NCBI GenBank assembly: GCA_946902985.2
Contig: OX336389.2
Span: 1,015,591,441 to 1,015,655,440 of the forward strand
Direction: 5' to 3'
DNA length: 64,000 bases
DNA from: Meconema thalassinum
Taxonomy: Eukaryota > Arthropoda > Insecta > Orthoptera > Tettigoniidae
The translations under genes and the position numbers were made by a program. This document shows positions 44,157 through 53,668 of the stretch, piece after piece. Numbering within the stretch: the stretch's first letter is position 1; every line of letters starts with the position of its first letter. Below the pieces are notes generated by a model. The model was not told where the DNA came from. It made no database searches and worked only from the letters and a program-made list of their open reading frames with translations.

Positions 44157-45410
44157 TCATCATCATCATCTTGTACAGTTTCCAGCCCCAGGCTGGGTCT
44201 GTTTGGAACATAAGCCTCGCCACTTAGTCCTTTCTTCCCACCAGCTCTCCGCTGTCACTCTGGTCCAGTCCTCGCCTCTCTTCTTGACACATTCCTCCAC
44301 GCCTTTCAGCCATCTATCTCTTGGTCTTCCCCTTGGTCGTTTCTTCTGCATCTGCACCTCATGTATCCTCTTGGGAATCTTCTTCTCATCCATTCTCTTT
44401 AAGTGTCCATACCACCTCAGTCTTGATGTCTCAATCCTACCTTGCAAGGGCTCCTCTTTCACCATTTCCCTGACCTTTTCATTCCTCACCCTGTCTCTTC
44501 TTGTTACTCCGATCCTACTTCGCAGGAACTTCATTTCACCTGCCTGTATTCTGCTTATGTCTCTTTTCTTCATTGTCCACGTTTCTGAAGCGTAGGTCAG
44601 TATCGGGATATAGTAGCTTCTGTATAACACTTCCTTGCTTTTTTGTGGGACATCTTTATTCCACACTAAGCTCCTAATGCTTCTCAGAAATGCTTCTGCC
44701 TGTCTGCCACGTTCCGTAATCTCTTTGTCATTTCTCCCATTTTCCTCCACTATACTTCCCAAGTACTTGAGACTTTCCACCTTCTTCAGCTGTCCACCTC
44801 CAAGTGTTATCCCACTCATTGGTCTGTCCTTTTTCCTGGTCGTTAACAGGATCTCACATTTACTGATGTTGAACTTCCATCCGTACTCTCCCACTGTTTC
44901 TTCCCAAGCCTTCAGTTGCTCCTGAATTTCCTCCTCCCTGTTTCCCCAGACCATGAGATCATCTGCAAACACCATTGCTTTCATCTTATCTTCTCCTATC
45001 TTTCCTGCTATCCGTGTCATTGCCTTGTCCATAACCACAATAAAGAGAAGGGGTGACAGCGCACTACCCTGTTTCAGGCCACTCATTTGTCTGAACCAGT
45101 CTGTTCTTTCCCCTCCAACTTTCACACAACTCACACTTCCACAATACATCTCCTTCACTCTGCCTACAGTCCCTTTTTCCACTCCCATGTTTTCCATTGC
45201 TTTCCAAACCTTCTCCCTACACACACTATAATAGGCCTTTTCAATGTCCAGGAAGGCCATCAACAGATCCTCTCCAAATTCATAGTGGTGTTCCTGGAGC
45301 TGTCTCACTGAAAATATGAGATCCACTGTTGATCTCCCAGGTCTGAAACCATACTGCTCCTCTCTCAATTTTCTCTCCACTAAACAGCCTATTTTCATAT
45401 ATCCTGCTTG
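44157..45410 (-). mobile_element. RTE-like LINE, 5'-truncated, copy 2
   Basis: It is nearly identical to the copy at 24712 but in reverse orientation, with the GAT tail at its left edge. The right edge is near 45410. Compared with copy 1 it is shortened just upstream of the coding match. Confidence 0.88.
44166..45398 (-). CDS. LINE reverse transcriptase, open over 410 codons
   Basis: The same motifs as copy 1 are present (LREEQYGFRPGRSTVDL, GLKQGSALSPLLF, MVFADDLMVWG, FNISKCEILLTT, WYGHLKRM). The frame is not shifted at the A run that breaks copy 1. The N-terminal endonuclease and first RT motifs are missing through 5' truncation, so it is not a functional source element. One change in the first catalytic region (KAYYSV where copy 1 has KAYDSV) is after the key Asp. 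The Met at the start is in less conserved sequence. Confidence 0.85.
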   Translation of the reverse strand: MKIGCLVERKLREEQYGFRPGRSTVDLIFSVRQLQEHHYEFGEDLLMAFLDIEKAYYSVCREKVWKAMENMGVEKGTVGRVKEMYCGSVSCVKVGGERTDWFRQMSGLKQGSALSPLLFIVVMDKAMTRIAGKIGEDKMKAMVFADDLMVWGNREEEIQEQLKAWEETVGEYGWKFNISKCEILLTTRKKDRPMSGITLGGGQLKKVESLKYLGSIVEENGRNDKEITERGRQAEAFLRSIRSLVWNKDVPQKSKEVLYRSYYIPILTYASETWTMKKRDISRIQAGEMKFLRSRIGVTRRDRVRNEKVREMVKEEPLQGRIETSRLRWYGHLKRMDEKKIPKRIHEVQMQKKRPRGRPRDRWLKGVEECVKKRGEDWTRVTAESWWEERTKWRGLCSKQTQPGAGNCTR

Positions 45411-45446
45411 TGTTAAGTGCCTCTATCAACATACAAAATTTCAGTT

Positions 45447-46752
45447 AGTCTTTTATGACTTGGAAAAGGCATTTGATTCGGTTCCAAGACCAGCCATGTG
45501 GGCAGTGCTGAAGCGGTTTGGTTGCCCTCAGCATTTTGTAGATCTAATCAAGGCTCTCCATGATGGCATGACAGGTCAGGTTTGCCATCAGAATAAGATG
45601 TCCGATGAATTTCCCATTACCCACGAACTGAAACAAGGATGTGTACTGGCTCCAACGCTTTTCGCGCTGTACTTGGCTGCAATGCTTCATGACTCACCCA
45701 CAAACATCCCAGGTGTGGAGGTCAAGTATCGTTTTGATGGAGGGCTTTTCAACCTAACTCGTCTCCGCTCCTTGAGGGAAACTCAGGTTACTAACATGTT
45801 GTATGCAGAAGATGCTGCGTCACCAACTCTCACACCAGAAGAGCTGCAACAGTCAGTTAATTGTTACAAAAGTGCATGTGATCGCTTTGGTCTTACCATA
45901 AATGTCAATAAGACTAAAGTCTTGGCACAACCTTCACCAGGCACACCTCTTCCTCATTTCAATATCTCCATCTCAAATTTGCCATTGGAACAGGTAGACC
46001 ACTTCTCGTACCTTGGCAGTACCATTTCTGTGAGCTGTACCTGTGAGCAGGATGTGGATAAGAGAATTGGCACAGCCCATGCAGCATATGGACGATTAGC
46101 GCACCGGGTCTTCATGAATAAAGATCTGTCCATGAGTACAAAGCTTATGGTTTACAAAGCAGTAGTCATTTCTACATTGTTGTATGGCTGTGAAACGTGG
46201 ATCCTTTACCGACGTGATCTTAGGAAGCTTGAGCGTTTCCACATACAAAAACTTCGATCAATCCTGAGGATTAAATGGGAAGACCGCATTACCAATATTG
46301 CTGTTCTGGAAAAGGCTCAAATCAACAGCATAGAATCATCCATAATAGGTCACCAATTTAGATGGATTGGTCATGTCCATCGGATGGATGATGTGAGATT
46401 ACCTCGTCAAATGCTATATGATGAGTTATGCTATGGCACCAGACCTCATGGTGGTCCTAAGAAGCGCTACAAGGACCAATTTAAGCAGACCCTGAAATTG
46501 ACAGGTCTTGATTCACAAACCTGGGACATGCTGGCTGAAGACCGCTCAACTTGGCGCCGTACCATCTCGGATACTGTAAAGTCGTTTGAAAGGGATCGAC
46601 GCGCACATGAAGAGGCCAAGCGCCAAGCTAGGAAACTTCGAGCAGCCCAACCACGTCCTCCTCCAGCAATACTATGTGACTTGTGTGGACACTTGTTCCA
46701 TGCCAGGATTGGAATCTTTAGTCACCGTAAACAGATCCACAAACTGGACTGA
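45447..46752 (+). pseudogene. LINE RT with C-terminal zinc finger, catalytic box altered
   Basis: The frame is open for over 430 codons. It has VFYDLEKAFDSVPRPAMWAV (first catalytic Asp region), HELKQGCVLAPTLFALYL, and MLYAEDAAS where YADD is expected. Next are LTINVNKTKVLAQ, FSYLGSTIS, the conserved RWIGHVHRM and a C-terminal CDLCGHLFHARIGIFSHRKQ finger. The box reads YAED, so the first of the two catalytic aspartates is replaced by Glu. With the missing 5' part this makes it probably inactive. Residues before 45447 in the open frame are translated from neighbouring sequence. Confidence 0.85.
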
Positions 46753-46799
46753 AGGAAGAAGATTTATACTCGGATTCGAGTTAAAGCCGATGATGATGG
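45447..46799 (+). mobile_element. Zinc-finger LINE, longer 5'-truncated copy
   Basis: It starts in the RT palm and ends with a GATGATGAT tail. It lies inside the first unit of the 430-bp tandem repeat. Unit 1 lacks about 15 bases present in unit 2 at the junction, so insertion may have been accompanied by a small deletion. Confidence 0.82.
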
Positions 46800-47680
46800 A
46801 GATTTGTAGATATTGAGAACCGTCTAAATATTTCAGATGGTCGCCATATTTGATTTTTATATACAGTATGTAGGCAATAGAGTTACGTACTATTAGATGA
46901 AGATTTCTGCGTAGGTTTATTATTCAAACTTTGATCGCATGATTAGGACACAAGAAATAATAACGGGATTTTAAAATTTCGCACAGCCGCCATCTTAAAG
47001 TTACAAAAACAACTGAAATAAATTAGACATCAGTGGATTAAAATTTGTATAGTCATTTACCACACCCAGTTTCACTGCACTTGGATGGTTAAATTGCGAG
47101 AAACGTACATTTCATTATTTAAATTTTGCATCGCCGCCATGTTGGATTTGTGTTCACCAGGTTATTGAAAGCCCCTTAGATGAACTTATGTTAATAGCCT
47201 TTATCAACATACAAAATTTCAGTTTGATTGCTGTCATAGATTAGTAGATATTGAGAACCATCTATATATTTCAGATGGTCGCCCTGTTGGATTTTTTACA
47301 TGCAGGCCATAAAGTTATGTACTGTTAGATGACAATTATTGCATAGGTCCATTATTCAAACGTTGACTTCGTTCGCATGATTAGCACACAAGAAATAAAA
47401 ATTTATTTTAAAATTTCGCACAGCCACCATCTTGAGGTTATGTAAACAATTGAACTAAATTAGATGTCAGTGCATCAAATATTTGCTGTACCATGTTTCA
47501 CTGCGCTCCGATGGTTAAATCATGAGAAATGTCTATTTAAATGTTTCAACTTCGCTTGGCCGCCATGTTCGTTTTGTACTTAACAGGTTTTTGAAAGTAA
47601 CATAGGTGAACTAGTAGTGCCTGTTATGACTGTACAAAAATATATAGAATGCCGGTGAAATATTTCACACAGCCGCCATG

Positions 47681-47758
47681 TTGGCAGCAGGTTGTGGATG
47701 GATCGCGCTCGAAAGTGCATCGCCGCGCCATCCCACGCTGTCTGTTAGAACCACTTGC
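47681..47758 (+). other. Left flank with 12-bp duplication of the ribozyme element
   Basis: AGAACCACTTGC at 47747-47758 is repeated exactly at 48868-48879, on the other side of the ribozyme array. Confidence 0.85.
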
Positions 47759-47813
47759 ATTAACAAATTCACAAAGAATTTTGATACAATGGTCCGGCTA
47801 GCTCAAAACAGTT

Positions 47814-47884
47814 GCCAGCGTTTCGCCCCACAGTACCAGTGGGCTCTTCAGTTGGTTATGGTACACCTCACCAAGACACATGGC
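47814..47884 (-). ncRNA. Type III hammerhead ribozyme, unit 1
   Basis: On the minus strand the order is stem III, GUC cleavage triplet, stem I (UUGGU/ACCAA), CUGAAGA core, stem II (GCCC/GGGC), GAAA core, stem III. In this unit stem III has a G-U wobble (GUGU with ACGC). The cleavage site is after the C complementary to position 47875. All core bases expected for catalysis are present. Confidence 0.85.
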
Positions 47885-48115
47885 TAGTACATACTGTGAA
47901 GGCCGCTGCAAGACATAAATGTTGCCACGAGCAGCGCCAATGTACTACGGAAGTCAAAACTTCCTTTCAAAAATAATGTTAGCTTACCTTGCTAATCCAT
48001 ATTGGAAATATCTGTTCCCGAAGGAAACAGGATGTAAAATTGTCCGATTGAGCTATGTACATTAACAAATTCACAAAGAATTTTGATACAATGGTCCGGC
48101 TAGCTCAAAACAGTT

Positions 48116-48186
48116 GCCAGCGTTTCGCCCCAGTGTACCAGTGGGCTCTTCAGTTGGTTATGGTACACCTCACCAAGACGCATGGC
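48116..48186 (-). ncRNA. Type III hammerhead ribozyme, unit 2
   Basis: It has the same architecture as unit 1, with a Watson-Crick stem III (GCGU/ACGC) and an outer GCC/GGC helix. Cleavage is expected after the C complementary to 48177. It lies exactly 302 bases from unit 1. Changes between units fall in loops or keep pairing. Confidence 0.87.
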
Positions 48187-48679
48187 TAGTACATACTGTG
48201 AAGGCCGCTGTAAGGCACAAATGTTGTCACGAGCAGCGCCAATGTACTACGGAAGTCAAAACTTCCTTTCAAAAATAATGTTAGCTTACCTTGCTAATCC
48301 ATATTGGAAATATCTGTTCCCGAAGGAAACAGGATGTAAAATTGTCCGATTGAGCTATGTACATTAACAAATGCACAAAGAATTTTGATACAATGGTCCG
48401 GCTAGCTCAAAACAGTTGCCAGCGTTTCGCCCCAGTGTACCAGTGGGCAACTGTTTTGAGCTAGCCGGACCATTGTATCAAAATTCTTTGTGAATTTGTT
48501 AATGTACATAGCTCAATTGGACAATTTTACATCCTGTTTCCTTCGGGAACAGATATTTCCAATATGGATTAGCAAGGTAAGCTAACATTATTTTTGAAAG
48601 GAAGTTTTGACTTCCGTAGTATATTGGCGCTGCTCGTGACAACATTTGTGCCTTGCAGCGGCCTTCACAGTATGTACTA

Positions 48680-48750
48680 GCCATGCGTCTTGGTGAGGTG
48701 TACCATAACCAACTGAAGAGCCCACTGGTACACTGGGGCGAAACGCTGGC
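48680..48750 (+). ncRNA. Type III hammerhead ribozyme, inverted unit
   Basis: On the plus strand, stem III is formed by 48680-48682 with 48748-48750 and 48685-48688 with 48743-48746. Cleavage follows C48689. Stem I is formed by 48690-48694 with 48708-48712. The core CUGAAGA is 48713-48719. Stem II is formed by 48720-48723 with 48736-48739, and the core GAAA is 48740-48743. Being on the opposite strand to the other two, it makes both transcripts of the array self-cleaving. Confidence 0.87.
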
Positions 48751-48879
48751 AACTGTTTTGAGCTAGCCGGACCATTGTATCAAAATTCTTTGTGAATTTG
48801 TTAATGTACATAGCTCAATCGGACAATTTTACATCCTGTTTCCTTCGGGAACAGATATTTCCAATACAGAACCACTTGC

Positions 48880-49879
48880 GCCGAGCAATAGGTTGCCGTC
48901 AAAATTTTACATTTATATATCATCTTTGGACTGAAGCCTATGCAAGATGTTCTCTGCGTATCTCCGCCTATAATGTTAAGTCTCACATATAGCATATATA
49001 CTAAAATGCCGGCTTATGACTGGTGGAAGATTGAGCTACAGCTGATTCGCACATTCGCCAAGAGATTGCGCACCACTCGCATCTACAGAGAACGCAAGGG
49101 AGCTGCAGACGTGAATTTTAAGAGTATTTTTCCTGAGTTTGAGATTTATTGCTCAAACAGTTTCAGAGACACACACGTTTTCATGACAAAAAAATATATC
49201 AAATCAAAAATTTCTGGGACACATATCCCTTGAAATTTATCAAAGAGTAAGAATGTCAAGTTTCACGTTTGAAACTCAAGAGGTTTAGGATGTGTTTTTT
49301 CTACCCCTAGTTTTCTCCCGTTAGAAACTGAATTTCATGAATCCTTGCCTATAAACCTAAAGCAACCTCCGAGGAAAAATGTTACCGAGTTACAGCAATG
49401 AGATCGTAATATTTGCCATTCATATGTAGAAATATTTCACTTTGTCTTGATATTAATGGATACGGCCCTGTTCCGGGTGAGGAGTTATGACAATGCCTAG
49501 GTATACAGATATATGTTATTGACTTATATAAAAAAAGACTTGTGATCTTATATCGATCTTAAACCTCGCGATTGTAAGCTACAAGACGTTCTTTCTACGA
49601 GGATTCAGAACCTCTGGACGCAAGTTCTCACTTCTACAATCTAACCTATAAACCTGAAAACGACATTGGTACATCTGCAACTCCCTCTCATTTACAGATT
49701 ACCATCTACTTTCGTTCTCAGCAGACGCGAGTGGCACGCTATCTGTGGACGAAAGTACGAATTAGATGCACCTCAACCATCCACCAATCAGAAGCCGCCA
49801 TTTGAAGGCCTATGCTATGTGAGTCTTGACGTTACAGGCAGAGTACTGTACTAGTGGGAACGGCGAACATGCGTGCGTG
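48880..49879. other. Unassigned intron DNA
   Basis: No supported feature is visible. The small ORFs lack motifs. Confidence 0.4.
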
Positions 49880-50030
49880 AGACTGGCCAACTTAGCGGAG
49901 CGAGTTTAAATGATTCAACCCGCCATCGGAAAATTTTTGTTACCCGATTGTAAAATTCGCTTTTTTTTCGTTACTTTCGTTACCCGTTGGTAAAATTTGT
50001 TACCTTTTCGTTACCAGTAGATACTCAGTA
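49880..50030 (+). mobile_element. Fragment of the GTTAC-rich element seen at 61952
   Basis: GCGAGTTTAAATGATTCAAC, GTTACCCGATTGTAAAATTCG and CGTTACTTTCGTTACC appear in the same order as at the right end of that element (about 63066-63152). The terminal CACCCTG is degraded to GATACTC. Confidence 0.65.
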
Positions 50031-50690
50031 TTAAGAAGAACCTCACTGTAAAATTTGCATGATAAGTTAATTTTCTATTAGCCCAGAAAACAGGTGTCAC
50101 ACAAAATTGTGAGGGGGAAAATCCCAGCATCTCTAAAGCTCGGGCAGTTAAAAGAGACATTGTACCCCTTAAAAGAACAATCACCACCATATATTTGCAT
50201 ACAGTGTTATTTGCTGAGACACCATCTATACGCATCGGAAGATGATCAACTGGCCTCAAGCACATTTGGCAAAACTTTTATTACCAGGGCAAGGATGCTG
50301 ATGACATGTCATCTTTTAATGGCTCACCACAGACATTGCCCACTTATATACAAGTCCTGTTCATGGCCCCCACATTACAGAAATACATATTTACTAAGTC
50401 ATTTTTTTTGTGATTTTCATAAGTATTTTATTTCTAGTTTTTTTTCCTCTTTTCGCGTCATTATTATGTCACTTTATGGAATTTATTAGAATATTTGAGG
50501 CGCCTAGAATCAAAACCCGCCAAACTCACGTACAGCCAGAAAACATAAACAGAGGGGTTGTCCTTCAAGCACAAAAAGAGAAAGGTGTTTCGAAGCATTT
50601 TGGAGAAAGATGGAGGGGAAAATGAAGTGCTGCAGTTTTATAGCAATCTGGAAAGTCGTGACAAACTCGAAGGGAATGATGAAGATTGTG
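50031..50690. repeat. Mostly unassigned, with a short SINE remnant
   Basis: The block AATCCCAGCATCTCTAAAGC..CAGTTAAAAGAGACATTGT near 50119 matches the tail of the SINE at 43565. The rest has no supported feature. Confidence 0.5.
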
Positions 50691-50696
50691 AAACTA

Positions 50697-51346
50697 CAGG
50701 GTCATTATCTATGTGCGTCCCGATAAACACGGCAAGCTAAACCGGCTGTGACTGGCGCATACTGCGGGTGCGCGTACCCGGTTCAGCCGGTGGTTGGCGC
50801 GCACTTTCACACTTTTACCAAACATGTTCAATAATGAGTACTTACAGTGCTCATAGGCGATGCTGAAAATGTTCTCCCTCTCTTGTAACACACACCTGAC
50901 ATCTTCTGATGAAAGAATATCTGTCAACTCTTTTATTATTTACGGAGCCTGTTTCCTTGAATCGTTTAGCGATCCTCCTAATTGTACTGGCATTAGGCAC
51001 AGGTCTTCCTGGAAACTTGATTTGAAATTTTAGTCTCGATTCAGAACAAGATTTTCTGCTTTTCATATACGAATTATAGATATACACACGTTTGCGCAAT
51101 GTGAATTGGTGTCTAGGCATGATCAACAATCACAGTAATCACAATACTCATTAAACTTGCAACACTAATGCCTAAGCTTTGCAGTTACACGTCCATATGA
51201 ATGACAAAACACATGTGAACTAACCATATGAGTCAGCGGAGCGCGCCAACCACCGGCTGAACCGAGTATGCGCTCCCGCGATCTGCGCCATTCACAGCCG
51301 GCTTAGCTTGCAGTGTTTATTGGGGCGCACATAGAAAATGATCCTG
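50697..51346 (-). mobile_element. Short mariner-like element with long inverted repeats
   Basis: The ends CAGGGTCATT.TCTATGTGCG form inverted repeats extending about 120 bases (through CCGGCTGTGA and GCCGGTGGTTGGCGCGC). TA is duplicated at 50695-50696 and 51347-51348. It contains only an N-terminal helix-turn-helix piece, so it is nonautonomous. Confidence 0.8.
50851..51129 (-). pseudogene. Helix-turn-helix N-terminus of a mariner-like transposase
   Basis: The frame reads MPRHQFTLRKRVYIYNSYMK, then LKFQIKFPGRPVPNASTIRR and IAKRFKETGSVNNK. This is the pattern of the DNA-binding domain found at the start of many insect mariner-like transposases (FPG..VP..STI..L...F..TGS). The catalytic domain is deleted. 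What remains after GSVNNK is terminal-repeat sequence. Confidence 0.65.
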
Positions 51347-51361
51347 TACTATTGAGGATGA

Positions 51362-51900
51362 GGTAGAAACAGACATTGTGTAGCTAGAACTTCCAGTAAA
51401 GAATATGATTTAATAGTTGAATGAGGAAAGTTTTGTCTCTAAGAACCTGACCATATGAATTGAACATGAATTTAATTTGTTGTTTTTCCTTATTATTATT
51501 ATTATTATTATTCACTACTGTACAGTATTATTAGTTTTATTCTTTTTCTGTTTATTCTCACTAGCCAAAAATCTTTGTGCTAATAAAACAAAAAAAATGA
51601 TAGGACTACTGCTGTAGGACATTTGAGCTTTGAGTAATCGCTTCCGTCTGTAGCTGTCTCACCCGTCAACGCCTGCTATCGACACTGCCATATGGTCTCA
51701 AATGGGGAATCCCGCGGACCACAAAAAATGGAGGTTCTCACGGGTCGTGGTCTGAAAAGCGAAGTCTTAAAGACTGTAGATACTAATTTCTCAAATTCCT
51801 TTTTAGGACTTTTTAATTGTGTAGACATATATTTCACACATTGTTTTCAATATTTAGAATCTTTTTTGTAGGTTTCTTTTCACTAATTGTATTTGGAATC
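51362..51900. other. Unassigned intron DNA
   Basis: A TTA microsatellite lies at about 51491-51511. Nothing else is supported. Confidence 0.4.
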
Positions 51901-51904
51901 ATTA

Positions 51905-52145
51905 TCAATTTTAGTTTTCCAGCCTAAGCTTGGTCGGAGCAAATATGACACCCCTCCACTTTACTCTATCTGTCCACCATCCTTCCTCAACCACTGAACT
52001 CCACTCCAGATTTCGTTCACTCATATTGTCCTTCACCAAATCCATCCACCATACTCGAGGTGTTCCTCGTCCTCTCTTTGCAGTCATCCGTGTCTCCATC
52101 ACTTGTTTTGGCATTCTTTCATCATTCATCCTTTTCACATGTTTT
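51905..52145 (-). pseudogene. LINE C-terminal fragment, same family as 27650
   Basis: The open minus frame has MKRMNDERMPKQVMETRMTA, GRGTPRVWWMDLVKDNMSE and then WWTDRVKWRGVIF, the W-rich C-terminal end of LINE RT proteins. The 5' truncation is at about 52145, with TTTGGAAT possibly duplicated on both sides (near 51891 and 52143). It is a very short insertion. Confidence 0.72.
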
Positions 52146-52418
52146 TGGAATATTGAGTTATATTTAAAATTTTACTTTTCGTAAACCAATATTCACAGTC
52201 CTCAGACATCCTCTAAGTCTCAAACTTTTTCTGTCGCGCCCCCCTTCGGAAACATGAAATATCTAGCGCCCCCCTCTTTTTTTATTTCCTTTCATAGCAC
52301 TTCTCATAGGCTACTTCCCACAAAAAAAAAAAAAAAAAAGAGATCACACAACATCTACTGTGTATGCTACTGCCTAATTAGGATTTCAACTACCAGTTAC
52401 ATTAATAATAATAATAAC

Positions 52419-53247
52419 TAGGGCTCGGATTTTTAGGTAAATAAATATTTTTTTATGCAAATACATATTTTAAGCATTTTTTCTATAAATACATAAATTC
52501 CTGCTTTTCACTTATTAGCACATAAAACGACATAATATTTAAAATTTTTAAATCAGTATGCTAGATCTTTCAGTTAATTCCTTTTTTAATCTGTATTACT
52601 GACGGGGAAGAACCTGTGAGCTATATAATCTACATTCAGAGCGTATGTCAGTTTGCAACTGTGTTATTCTTAACTTGTCGCCCCGTGCCACTCACTGTGA
52701 AAACCGGGGATTTCCTTGTCCATAGCCATATTGCACCACGTGCTAGAGCTACCTGGAACCAGTGTCACTCACATGCAGTTCATTTCTGACATTGTGAAGT
52801 GTAAGACAGTTCAACAATGCCTGAAGTAAAAACAACTACAAGTTATCGTCTGTTGCAGAATTTAAAGATAATTTTATTTCTAATGGGGACGTTTTGTTCT
52901 GTCAACCCTGTAGGAAAGCAATCAAGGCTGAACAGCGATCTCAAGTTACACAACACTTCAAGGGCAAGAAACATATTGCCGAAGTTTCGCGCCTTCAGAA
53001 TAAGTGTTTCGAGATGATCGTCGGTCATTTGTGAAGGAGAACCTGAAGATGTATCTCGTTGTGTATTGTAATGCCTCAGCGGTCAGTGAGACATAGAATA
53101 AATGTTGCATTCGTGAGTACTGCATATTAATAAACTAAATTATAATTAAATATTTTTACTTTTTGTCACATATTTCAGGTACTTTGAATAGGCTACATAA
53201 AAAATAAATATTTTCCTGATTTTTAGCACCTAAAAGTGCGAGCCCTA
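52419..53247 (+). mobile_element. Nested hAT-like element with zinc-finger ORF
   Basis: The inverted ends TAGGGCTCG..TTTTTAGGT are flanked by the perfect 8-bp duplication ATAATAAC (52411-52418 and 53248-53255). Near 52868-53030, in a frame other than the longest ORF, the sequence encodes VLFCQPCRKAI and QHFKGKKHIAEVS. This is a Cys2/His2 finger of the BED or CGGBP1 type, as carried by some hAT relatives. No catalytic domain is present. Confidence 0.78.
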
Positions 53248-53668
53248 ATAATAACACACAATTCATTATTCTTAGAGCACATCAAAGTACAACAAAGTTT
53301 TGTAAAAAAAATGTCATGCATATGTATTACTTTTGCTTATAAAAATAAAAACAACTGCTGCACGTGCAGTTATTGGAATTGAGCAAATTTTGTTTGTTTC
53401 ACTAATTAGCTCTTTAGCTGTGACACCTGTGTTCAGTAATGCTTTTCATATTTGAAAGCTCGTGACTTATAAATGACAATAGAAATAATATATACAATTT
53501 TCAACATTTCACTGTGAATTTGAAAAATGTTATGTTAAAACTCTTCACCCATGAAAAAGTAAAACAGGAGAATAAAAGTGTGCATGGATCAGAATTCGGT
53601 AATTCTCAGACACTTACGGAGTTAGTGTGATGTGTGAGCTTGAATTTGAGATGAAAGTATATCCAGTC

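Larger units (their letters stand above)
45411..47680 (+). repeat. Tandem repeat of about 420-430 bp, about 2.2 units, with a LINE inside unit 1
   Basis: TATCAACATACAAAATTTCAG occurs at 45424-45444 and 47202-47222. TAGATATTGAGAACC occurs near 46807 and 47247. TTTCGCACAGCC.CCATCTT occurs near 46977 and 47416. A third unit begins near 47620. Without the LINE, unit 1 is about 430 bp. Each unit has GCCGCCAT-type blocks. No ORF or promoter is evident. Confidence 0.75.
47759..48867. mobile_element. Hammerhead-ribozyme (retrozyme-like) array of 302-bp units
   Basis: There are two full direct units (from 47759 and about 48061) with a 302-bp period and a partial third to about 48449. The sequence then switches to the inverse orientation for one full unit and a partial one, ending at 48867. 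A 12-bp duplication flanks the whole structure. Each complete unit contains a hammerhead ribozyme on the strand opposite to the left array. Small tandem repeats with hammerheads and target duplications are known as retrozymes in plants and animals. Assigning this one is an inference from structure. It has no ORF of note and would rely on other enzymes to move. Confidence 0.82.

Noticed and set aside
44110..44595. 161-codon plus-strand ORF rich in Ser/Leu
   Set aside because: It is antisense to the intact LINE RT frame of copy 2.
45316..45440. First 40 codons of the open frame leading into the zinc-finger LINE
   Set aside because: They are antisense translation of the neighbouring RTE-like LINE and repeat DNA, not part of the RT.
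48182..48684. Repeated 61-codon ORFs (MASTYCEGRCKAQ...) in the ribozyme array
   Set aside because: They overlap the hammerhead and lie in both orientations by virtue of the repeat. There are no coding features and the RNA structure explains the conservation better.
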